Of a DNA stretch of 35,211 nucleotides, positions 28,103 to 35,139 are shown one piece after another. Origin of the DNA: Deltaproteobacteria bacterium (GTDB lineage: Bacteria; Desulfobacterota; GWC2-55-46; DRQE01); NCBI GenBank assembly GCA_015492495.1, contig WGEY01000013.1, positions 1-35,211 of the forward strand, read 5' to 3'. Position 1 is the stretch's first letter. Each line of letters starts with the position of its first letter. A model generated the notes under the pieces. It worked only from the letters and a program-made list of their open reading frames with translations, was not told where the DNA came from and did no database searches. The translations under genes and the position numbers were made by a program.

Positions 28103-28302
28103 AGGGAATGGGTTTAACAAGCATTGCTCGAACTAACGCGTGCGTGCGTAAGCCCCATCCGCAGGGTGCGTACAAACCACCTAAGGAGGTCCGGAGGAAG
28201 TGCATGGAAAGTACTCAGTCCAGGAGGAGTGAGTACGGAAGTGCACGGACATAAGGACCGGCGGATTGGAGGAAAGCTGTTCGGAGCAATGCTTGTTTTT
28301 TT
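28103..28302 (+). ncRNA. Candidate structured small RNA (GGA-rich) with closing-stem intrinsic terminator
   Basis: Closing stem AACAAGCATTGCTCGAAC (28116-28133) pairs with GTTCGGAGCAATGCTTGTT (28279-28297), 18 bp with one bulged G, followed by a T-run (28296-28302); internal nested helices GTGCAT/GTGCAC (28200-28205/28241-28246) and GTACTCA/TGAGTAC (28211-28217/28230-28236); repeated GGA/GGAGG motifs in loops. The 5' end is inferred from the promoter. Confidence 0.6.
28280..28302 (+). terminator. 3' arm plus T7 tract of the candidate RNA (pairs with its 5' end)
   Basis: TTCGGAGCAATGCTTGTTTTTTT. Confidence 0.6.
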
Positions 28303-28347
28303 GTCGTAATTCCTGCCGCTGTTCCGGACAATCGCCCCATAAGCATG

Positions 28348-28444
28348 GGAAGGGGATAGGGCCCGGTGGCCCTGCGGGTCTTCAAAACCCGGCCGTCGCC
28401 CTTAAGCGGGGACCGGAGGGTTCGACTCCCTCCCCCTTCCGCCA
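28348..28444 (+). tRNA. selC: tRNA-Sec (anticodon UCA), CCA encoded
   Basis: GGAAGGGGATAGGGCCCGGTGGCCCTGCGGGTCTTCAAAACCCGGCCGTCGCCCTTAAGCGGGGACCGGAGGGTTCGACTCCCTCCCCCTTCCGCCA: 8-bp acceptor stem, CGGGT-CTTCAAA-ACCCG anticodon arm (UCA), long variable arm, GGTTCGACTCC T-arm. Confidence 0.95.
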
Positions 28445-29350
28445 TTATTTCTCAAATCTGACCTCAAGTTCTGTTACATGGCCGTCCCTCACGGCGACCT
28501 TTTCACCTTCATCCCTGTACCCCCTGAGCTCCAGGCGCAGTTCATAGATGCCCGGCTCGAGCTCAACCCGCATCGGAGTGAGCCCGTAATAAATATCCCC
28601 TATGTAAACCTTGGCACGTGAGGGCTCGGTGGTTATGACGAGCAGGCCCGTGCCCCCTGGCGCCTCTCCTTGGTCTCCGCCCTCTACAGGCATCTCCGGC
28701 CCGGCATGGGGTCGGTACAGGTAGGCCCCCATGCCTTCCTTGAGTGTTTTCTTAACGACGTCCGCGAGTGAATTTACCAAATAGGATGCTATGGTACGCC
28801 GGGAACTCCCCATCACGCCGGCGAACCTCTCATCCTCTTTTTTTTCAACGCCGGACCAGACGACCCGGCCGGTTCTTACGTCCCTTAAAACGGTGAAGAC
28901 CTCGATCGATATCCTGTTGCGCGGCCCTATATTGAGATTGAAACGCCGTACCTCGCCGCCCAGTGTGAAGTCTGCATCCTCGGTGCCTGTCCCTTCCTCC
29001 GGCCCGGGTAGCACCTTGAAGCCGGAGGCCTCCAGCTCCTCCCTGAAGGCGGAAGTGACTAATGCGGAGAGAGCGCGGTCGAGGACGATCCTTTTTGTCA
29101 TGATGTCCCCTACGGTTACATCCGGCTCGATGCGGCCGATTGAGCGCGGGTCCTCGACCCCTCTTACATCCCTAAAGGGAAAGAGGACTACTTTAAGAGG
29201 GGTTTTAAGCCTTAAGGCCGGCTCGCCGGGCTCATAAAGGACACGTAGGGGGCCTGATGATGCACAGCTGGCGAGGTGTGCAAGCATAAGTCCGAAGAGC
29301 GCCAAGCCCAAGACCGAGGCCGGAAAACGCAGATTATTCTTTATCTCCAT
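28445..29350 (-). CDS. Lipoprotein with N-terminal TolB-like region and C-terminal PEGA domain
   Basis: MEIKNNLRFPASVLGLALFGLMLAHLASCASS (lipobox LASC); C-term GLLVITTEPSRAKVYIGDIYYGLTPMRVELEPGIYELRLELRGYRDEGEKVAV. ORF track start (29956) is upstream and overlaps the previous gene; ATG 29350 preferred. Confidence 0.82.
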   Translation of the reverse strand: MEIKNNLRFPASVLGLALFGLMLAHLASCASSGPLRVLYEPGEPALRLKTPLKVVLFPFRDVRGVEDPRSIGRIEPDVTVGDIMTKRIVLDRALSALVTSAFREELEASGFKVLPGPEEGTGTEDADFTLGGEVRRFNLNIGPRNRISIEVFTVLRDVRTGRVVWSGVEKKEDERFAGVMGSSRRTIASYLVNSLADVVKKTLKEGMGAYLYRPHAGPEMPVEGGDQGEAPGGTGLLVITTEPSRAKVYIGDIYYGLTPMRVELEPGIYELRLELRGYRDEGEKVAVRDGHVTELEVRFEK

Positions 29351-29406
29351 CGCGCATCCTTTGTCCGTTCCTGTTTTTCGGAGCGGCACTTTGACCGTTA
29401 CCATTA

Positions 29407-30627
29407 TCAGAAGGCGGCAAATACCATCAGTGTCAGAAGCCTGTCGCCTGAGGCGGGCTCCCTGACTTCGGTGTCGTACCACGAGTGGTTCAACTGCATC
29501 TGCACATTCTGCGTAAGAAGGTATACCGCTCCCACTGTAACGGCGTTCTCCTTGCTCCGGGTGGCGGCACCGTTGTCGCCGGCCCTGTATGCCGCAGAGA
29601 GCGTGAGCCTGGCAGGGATCACCCCGCACTCTACAAGTGCGGTGAATGCCTCCTTTTCGTCGTTCGAGTTGGAGTTGAAGACATTTGTAAGGTTTGACTC
29701 CGACTCGTCGGCCTGACCATACGATAGGTACAGCCCCACCGGCATCCAAGCGACCCTGCCCTGTGCCTGGGCGTCGAAGGCCCATGCCTCTGCCTTGCGT
29801 TTCACATAGGAACCCGAGCCGTCGGTGTACTTGGTCTGGCCGTCCCAGACCTGCGCGCCTATTGCCATGTTCCAGCCCCTGACGCTCGGTGTAAGCGCCA
29901 AACGTCCGTAGTTGAGGTAGGGCTTGGCATCGGTCGACTGGTGCTCCGGCGACCATATGGTGTAGTTTATGTACCCGAAGCGGCGCCAGGCCACGAAGGC
30001 GACGCCCGTGGCCTCGGTGCCTGTTCCTATGTACTGTTGGGCCGATATCTCGGAACGGTGCTCAATGACCCTCTGCATCCTCATCGCCCCGGTATTGAGG
30101 AGCTCAAATCCGTACGCAGCGCCTGCGACATCGGTTGTGAACGGGATGATGCCCAGCCTTGTACCTCTTACTTCATAGACAAACGGTAGCTTGAACGACG
30201 CCCAGTTGGACGAGTCTGCATCAACGAGCTGGGCCTCGAGGAGAAAGCCTATGTGCTCACCCACGCGGCCGGCAAGAAACAGCGCGCCCTCGTTGGGAAG
30301 CTCAAGCCTGCCCCTGTTTCTCTTGTCAGTGAGGTCGCTCTTGCCGTTGGTCTTCTGGTATCTCAGCTTGGTTACAAGGGATGCGTTGAGCACCGAAGGC
30401 ATGCTGAGGTAGTCGCCTTCCACGAGGCTCTGGCCGCCGACCATGGTGTAGCCCCCGGCCTTGAAGCTGCGTCCGAATGCGTTCAATAGAGGAAAGTGCT
30501 GAAAATGGCAGGTGTTGCATGAAAAGCCTGTCTGGCGTGCGAATGCCGGAATTGCGTATGACCTTGCCGGTAGGATAACCAACGATGATAGGAAGATCAA
30601 CAGCATAACGGCGGGCTTCTTGATCAT
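29407..30627 (-). CDS. Cyc2-like fused monoheme cytochrome c-outer membrane porin
   Basis: Signal peptide then AIPAFARQTGFSCNTCHFQHFPLLNAFGRSFKAGGYTMVGGQ (one CxxCH), about 350-aa beta-barrel-like region with alternating aromatic strands, ending in LLTLMVFAAF; strong SD AGGAGGCAATTCGATG. Confidence 0.82.
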   Translation of the reverse strand: MIKKPAVMLLIFLSSLVILPARSYAIPAFARQTGFSCNTCHFQHFPLLNAFGRSFKAGGYTMVGGQSLVEGDYLSMPSVLNASLVTKLRYQKTNGKSDLTDKRNRGRLELPNEGALFLAGRVGEHIGFLLEAQLVDADSSNWASFKLPFVYEVRGTRLGIIPFTTDVAGAAYGFELLNTGAMRMQRVIEHRSEISAQQYIGTGTEATGVAFVAWRRFGYINYTIWSPEHQSTDAKPYLNYGRLALTPSVRGWNMAIGAQVWDGQTKYTDGSGSYVKRKAEAWAFDAQAQGRVAWMPVGLYLSYGQADESESNLTNVFNSNSNDEKEAFTALVECGVIPARLTLSAAYRAGDNGAATRSKENAVTVGAVYLLTQNVQMQLNHSWYDTEVREPASGDRLLTLMVFAAF

Positions 30628-30738
30628 CGAATTGCCTCCTGTTTGGATGAGGTTCGATGACATTCACCGCTGACTTATCCTCCTGTAAAATTACTGTCCG
30701 GTCTTTATCCCTCCTTTCAGATTTTTGATTTTAGCTCT

Positions 30739-30766
30739 AAAATACCACACATGCACCGTGTGTCAA
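30739..30766 (-). promoter_or_regulatory. Putative sigma70 promoter for the cyc2-like gene
   Basis: Minus strand TTGACA (30766-30761), 16-bp spacer, TATTTT (30744-30739). Confidence 0.5.
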
Positions 30767-30788
30767 GCGGTGGGGCCGTTCAAATACC

Positions 30789-30818
30789 TTGACCTCGATC
30801 TCGGTTAGCCCCTATAAT
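30789..30818 (+). promoter_or_regulatory. Putative sigma70 promoter for pyrE
   Basis: TTGACC (30789-30794), 18-bp spacer, TATAAT (30813-30818). Confidence 0.6.
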
Positions 30819-30850
30819 GAGATGACTTCAAGATAGCGGGGTATGTACGC

Positions 30851-31417
30851 ATGCGAGAAAAACTTCTTGAGATACTGTGCCGCAGATCATTCCGTTATGA
30901 CCCCCGGGAGGGGTTCCTCCTTTCATCAGGCCGCCGGAGCGACGTCTACATAGACGTAAAGAAGACCGTTTTAAGCTACGAGGGTATCGTGCCTACGGGG
31001 AGGACACTCTTTGAGAGGATCAGGGACGAAGACGTCGACGGAATCGGGGGGCTTACGCTCGGGGCGGATCCCTTGGCGTATTCGGCCGCCCTCATAAGCA
31101 ACCTCGAGGGCAGGCCCCTTGACGTGTTTGTTGTAAGGAAGGAGCCGAAGAAGCATGGAACCCAGCGTTGGATAGAGGGCTCGCTTAAAGAGGGTTCCAG
31201 GGTCGTCGTTGTAGACGACGTGGTCACGACGGGGGCATCGACCATAAAGGCCATAGAGAGGGCCAGGGAGGCGGGTTTTGTGGTGGAAAAGGCCCTCGTG
31301 CTCGTGGACAGGGAGGAAGGAGGAAGAGAGAATATAGAAAGGTACTGCAGGTTCGAATCGATATTTACAAAAAAAGAGCTCATCGAGGTTTACAAAAAAA
31401 GAGGCACACAACCATAA
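30851..31417 (+). CDS. pyrE: Orotate phosphoribosyltransferase
   Basis: FLLSSGRRSDVYIDVKKTVLSYEG...GLTLGADPLAYSAALIS...VVRKEPKKHGTQRWIEGSLKEGSRVVVVDDVVTTGASTIKAIERAREAGF. Confidence 0.94.
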   Translation: MREKLLEILCRRSFRYDPREGFLLSSGRRSDVYIDVKKTVLSYEGIVPTGRTLFERIRDEDVDGIGGLTLGADPLAYSAALISNLEGRPLDVFVVRKEPKKHGTQRWIEGSLKEGSRVVVVDDVVTTGASTIKAIERAREAGFVVEKALVLVDREEGGRENIERYCRFESIFTKKELIEVYKKRGTQP

Positions 31418-31436
31418 GTAAGGAACCTTCCTGGCT

Positions 31437-32174
31437 ATGAAAACGCTTACCGCCGAAGAACGGATCATCTTTCCTCTTGACCTGCCCACCATGGAGGAGG
31501 CCGTGGACTACGTGAGGCTCCTCAAGGATCATGTCGGGGTTTTCAAGGTAGGGCTCGAGCTCTTTGTGGCCTGCGGTCCGGATGTGATAAGGGCGATAAA
31601 GATGGAGGCCCCTGAGTGCAAGGTCTTCCTAGACATGAAGTTCCATGACATTCCCCAGACCGTCAAGAGGGCCCAGAGGGCGGCATCACGCCTCGGCGTG
31701 GACTTCATCACGGTGCACTGTGACGAAGGCAGGGGGCTGCTCGATGCCGCGGTACAGGAGGCAGGGGAGGTGGCCGTTCTCGGGGTGACCGTGCTTACGA
31801 GCCTCTCCAAGGAAGACCTCCTTTCCATGGGAATAGCCCCGGAGCTTGCCGACCCGGCGGATCTGGTCCTGCACAGGGCGCACCTTGCGCACCTCGCTGG
31901 CCTGCGCGGTGTGGTCTGCTCGGGGCTCGAGGCAAGGAGCGTCAAGGAGAGGTTCGGCAGGGACTTTCTGGTCGTAACCCCTGGTATAAGGCCGAGGGAA
32001 GGCAGGGTCGCAGGTGATGACCAGAAAAGGGTGGTGACCCCCTATGACGCCGTAACAAACGGAGCGGACTACATAGTCGTAGGCAGGCCCATAAGAGACG
32101 CACGCAACCCGCGTGAAGCCGCATCGGCCGTCGCACGGGAGATAGAGAGGGCCGCGGCTCTTTCAGATGCTTAG
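31437..32174 (+). CDS. pyrF: Orotidine 5'-phosphate decarboxylase
   Basis: IIFPLDLPTMEEAVDYVRLLKDHVGVFKVGLELF...VFLDMKFHDIPQTVKRA...FITVHCDEGRGLLDAAV...VVTPGIRPREGRVAGDDQKRVVTPYDAVTNGADYIVVGRPIRDARNP. Confidence 0.96.
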   Translation: MKTLTAEERIIFPLDLPTMEEAVDYVRLLKDHVGVFKVGLELFVACGPDVIRAIKMEAPECKVFLDMKFHDIPQTVKRAQRAASRLGVDFITVHCDEGRGLLDAAVQEAGEVAVLGVTVLTSLSKEDLLSMGIAPELADPADLVLHRAHLAHLAGLRGVVCSGLEARSVKERFGRDFLVVTPGIRPREGRVAGDDQKRVVTPYDAVTNGADYIVVGRPIRDARNPREAASAVAREIERAAALSDA

Positions 32175-32302
32175 CCAACGGATACAATAGAAGACACCTT
32201 CACGCGCCACAAGCCCGCTTCAGTTTCCAGATGGACGATCCAATCCATGCCGGCCGCTGCAAAGCAGTTTTTTCACTCAACTTGAAAAAATCCGACCTGG
32301 CC

Positions 32303-32330
32303 TTGACAACGCATGAATATGTGATATAAA
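32303..32330 (+). promoter_or_regulatory. Putative sigma70 promoter for second XRE gene
   Basis: TTGACA (32303-32308), 16-bp spacer, TATAAA (32325-32330). Confidence 0.6.
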
Positions 32331-32346
32331 AGTTCATACGAACTTT
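32329..32346. promoter_or_regulatory. Putative operator: AAAGTTC-N4-GAACTTT dyad overlapping/adjacent to -10
   Basis: AAAGTTCATACGAACTTT: perfect 7-bp arms around ATAC. Confidence 0.55.
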
Positions 32347-32463
32347 AAATACCCCTGTTTAATTATAATTACTGTCACCGCCGTTATCATCAAGGGTGTG
32401 GTGATGGGAGCGGATCGTTCTTTCGATTCTCAACGGCACCATAACAAGAGGCATGGGAGTGAT

Positions 32464-32850
32464 ATGACAAGGAGCATAGGAAAAAGGATACGTGCCCTCA
32501 GGGAGAGGTACATGCTTACACAGGAGGAGATGGCAAAGAGGATCCTCGTGTCGCGCAACCTCCTTTCCGAGCTAGAAAACGGAAGGCGGATGCCCAGCGG
32601 TCCGCTCCTCGTGGCGCTGGAGGCCCTTTTCATGGCCAACAAGGACTGGATCCTTACCGGCGAGGGCAGCATGATGCTGCACCAGGGTTTAGACGGTGGT
32701 TCAGGCGGGGGTCCAGAGGAATCGGACGAGGATGTGGTGAGCCTGCTCAAGGGCTTCAGGGCGCTTTCCGTTGACGGCAGGAAGAAGCTCATGAACATCC
32801 TGAGGGTCTTTGTGGTGGTGGAAAAGGAGGAGATCAGGGCCTGCCCTTGA
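32464..32850 (+). CDS. XRE-family helix-turn-helix regulator
   Basis: MTRSIGKRIRALRERYMLTQEEMAKRILVSRNLLSELENGRRMPSGPLLVALEALFMANKDWILTGEGSMM. Confidence 0.88.
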   Translation: MTRSIGKRIRALRERYMLTQEEMAKRILVSRNLLSELENGRRMPSGPLLVALEALFMANKDWILTGEGSMMLHQGLDGGSGGGPEESDEDVVSLLKGFRALSVDGRKKLMNILRVFVVVEKEEIRACP

Positions 32851-32928
32851 GCTGCGGTCCTTTTTCCCTGTACCATACCCGGACCTTGGTGCGGGTTGTA
32901 CCCTGTCTGCTCCCCGCGGGTACGCGGT

Positions 32929-33618
32929 CTATCTCTTTACACCGTAGCCGAGATAGTTTATGGAGGTGTCTCTTGATATCCTGAAGCTGAACCTCAGCGG
33001 ATCAAAGCTCATTCCCCGTATCTCTTCAACCTCCACCGCATTGTCCCTGAGGAGCTTTACAAGGTGTGACGGCCTTATGAACCTGTTGTAGTCGTGCGTG
33101 CCCTGCGGGAGCATTCCGAGGATATCCTCCGCGACGAACACGGCAAGAAGCCTGGCCTTCAGGGTCTTGTTTATTGTGCTGAAGAAAAAGAGCCCGCCCT
33201 TTTTCAGCAGGGAACAGGCGTTCCTTAGGAACCCTTCGAGGTCGTCTACGTGCTCGAGGACCTCCGAGCATACGATACAGTCGAAGCTTTCCGGCCCCTT
33301 TTCAAGGAGGCCCGCAACCGGCGCGACCATGTAATGGATGTCGAGTCCGCTCTTTTCCGCATGTTCCTTTGCCGCCTCGATGGCGGCGGGCGAGAGATCT
33401 ATCCCTGTCACCAGGGCGCCGGCAGAGGCGAACCTCTCTGCAAGCAGCCCCCCGCCGCATCCGATATCAAGGACCCTTTTCTTTTCGAGTCCGCCGATCT
33501 TTTCTTCGGCCTTTGATGCAAAAAAGTCGAATCTCAGCGGGTTTATCCTGTGCAGGCTCTTGAGCCTGCCCTCGGGGTTCCACCAGTCGTCTTTGAATGT
33601 ATCGAAGTTCTGCTGCAT
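32929..33618 (-). CDS. ubiG: UbiG-like polyprenyl-phenol/dihydroxybenzoate O-methyltransferase
   Basis: WWNPEGRLKSLHRINPLRFDFF...VLDIGCGGGLLAERFASAGALVTGIDLS...VCSEVLEHVDDL...GLFFFSTINKTLKARLLAVFVAEDILGMLPQGTHDYNRFIRPSHL...SINYLGYGVK, typical UbiG motifs. Confidence 0.9.
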   Translation of the reverse strand: MQQNFDTFKDDWWNPEGRLKSLHRINPLRFDFFASKAEEKIGGLEKKRVLDIGCGGGLLAERFASAGALVTGIDLSPAAIEAAKEHAEKSGLDIHYMVAPVAGLLEKGPESFDCIVCSEVLEHVDDLEGFLRNACSLLKKGGLFFFSTINKTLKARLLAVFVAEDILGMLPQGTHDYNRFIRPSHLVKLLRDNAVEVEEIRGMSFDPLRFSFRISRDTSINYLGYGVKR

Positions 33619-33662
33619 ATTCCCTGTGCCGGCCCGCCGCCTATCGTTCACGGACCGGGTGA

Positions 33663-35126
33663 TCAATCGATACCGTACTCGCTCCACCGTTCGGTGACGA
33701 GCTCTATTATGTCCGCATCCATCTCCATCTTCTCCCCCCACTTTCTCGACACCTCGGGCGGCATCTTGTTCGTTGCATCTATTCCGAGCTTGCTGCCGAG
33801 CCCCTCCTTGGGGGATGAGAAGTCCAGATAGTCGATCGGGGTGTCTTCAATGAAGACCGTATCGCGTTTTGGATCGACCCGTGTTGCCAAGGCCCATATG
33901 ACGTCAGACCAGTTGTGCACGTCTATGTCGTCGTCGACCACGATTATGTACTTTACGTAGAGAAACTGTTTGAGGATCCCCCACAGCCCCATCATTACCC
34001 TGCGGGCATGCCCGGGGTACTGTTTCCTTATGGAGACCACGGCGATCCTGTACGAGACCGCCTCCATGGGCAGGTTGAAGTCAACGACCTCCGGAAAGTT
34101 CAACCTGAGGGTGGGCAGGTAGAGCGTGTTCAGGACCGTGCCTATGACGGCGTCCTCCTTCGGGGGCCTGCCGGTTATAGTGGTGAGGTACATCGGGTCG
34201 GCACGGTGGGTTATTGCCTTGAGGTGGAACACCGGGAACGGCTCGGCCGCGTTGTAGTAGCCGGTGTGGTCGCCGAAAGGACCCTCGAGCTCCGCCTCTC
34301 CGTGGCGTATCTCGCCTTCCAGGACGATCTCGGCCGTAGCCGGTACCTTCAGGGGCACGGTCCTGCAGTCTACAAGCTCCACGGCCTTTTTTCTCAGAAC
34401 ACCTGCAAAGAGAAACTCTCCTACATCCTCGGGGAGCGGGGTGACGGCGGCTATGGTCGTCGCCGGTTCACACCCTATGGCCACGGCAACCGGCATGGGC
34501 TCGCCCCGTTCCTGCCACAGCCTCTGGTGGTGGGCCCCGCCCCTCTGCTTGAGCCATCTCATCACTGTTCTTTTGGAATCGAGCAGCTGCATCCTGTATA
34601 CACCGACGTTGTACGGTCCGCCCGAGGGGGCTTGGGTTATGACGAGCGGCCAGGTGATGAGAGGGGTGGCGTCCTTGGGCCAGCACTTGATTATGGGAAG
34701 CCTCATAAGGTCCGCGTCATCGCCGGTGAGGACCACCTCCTGGCAGGAACCGTCACGTACCGTCTTGGGACCCAGCGTGAGCATCTTGCCGAAGAAAGGT
34801 ATCTTCTTTACGGCATCCCACAGCCCTTCCGGCGGCTTTGGCCTCTGGAGCAGGGCAATGAACTCGGCGAGTGTTTTGAAGTCCTCCTCGCCTATGCCAA
34901 GCCCGGCCGCGACCCTCTCTCGCGTGCCGTACAGGTTGGCAACGATCGGGATATCATGCCCCTTCACCTTCTCAAAAAGAACGGCCGGCCCGCCTGTCCT
35001 GACCAGCCGGTCGATGATCTCGGCTATCTCAAGGTGCGGGTCGACCTCAACCTTGATTCTCTTGAGAAGGTTTCTTGATTCGAGGGCGCTCAAGAAGGCC
35101 CTCATGTCAGTGTAGATCATGGACAA
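33663..35126 (-). CDS. ubiD: UbiD family decarboxylase (3-polyprenyl-4-hydroxybenzoate decarboxylase)
   Basis: RTGGPAVLFEKVKGHDIPIVANLYGTRERVAAGLG...KCWPKDATPLITWPLVITQ...GPFGDHTGYYNAAEPFPVFHLKAITHRADPMYLTTITGRPPKEDAVIG...YIIVVDDDIDVHNWSDVIWALATRVDP. Confidence 0.94.
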   Translation of the reverse strand: MSMIYTDMRAFLSALESRNLLKRIKVEVDPHLEIAEIIDRLVRTGGPAVLFEKVKGHDIPIVANLYGTRERVAAGLGIGEEDFKTLAEFIALLQRPKPPEGLWDAVKKIPFFGKMLTLGPKTVRDGSCQEVVLTGDDADLMRLPIIKCWPKDATPLITWPLVITQAPSGGPYNVGVYRMQLLDSKRTVMRWLKQRGGAHHQRLWQERGEPMPVAVAIGCEPATTIAAVTPLPEDVGEFLFAGVLRKKAVELVDCRTVPLKVPATAEIVLEGEIRHGEAELEGPFGDHTGYYNAAEPFPVFHLKAITHRADPMYLTTITGRPPKEDAVIGTVLNTLYLPTLRLNFPEVVDFNLPMEAVSYRIAVVSIRKQYPGHARRVMMGLWGILKQFLYVKYIIVVDDDIDVHNWSDVIWALATRVDPKRDTVFIEDTPIDYLDFSSPKEGLGSKLGIDATNKMPPEVSRKWGEKMEMDADIIELVTERWSEYGID

Positions 35127-35139
35127 GTCTCTGCTGTCT

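Noticed and set aside
28183-28210. Resemblance of AGGTCCGGAGGAAGTGCA to SRP RNA (4.5S) AGGTCCGGAAGGAAGCAG
   Set aside because: The GGAA tetraloop and pairing partner of SRP domain IV are not present; the local fold differs.
28204-28254. Possible 16-codon ORF (MESTQSRRSEYGSART*) with SD GGAGGAA inside the candidate RNA
   Set aside because: Too short to support as coding; the same bases form nested helices and the GGAGG motif recurs four times. Kept only as an alternative (leader peptide) explanation.
28445-29956. Full 503-aa ORF start for the PEGA lipoprotein
   Set aside because: The upstream extension overlaps the Cyc2-like gene in another frame, while ATG 29350 gives a proper lipoprotein signal peptide.
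33915-35078. 387-aa plus-strand ORF antisense to ubiD
   Set aside because: Shadow ORF of a strongly supported UbiD coding region.
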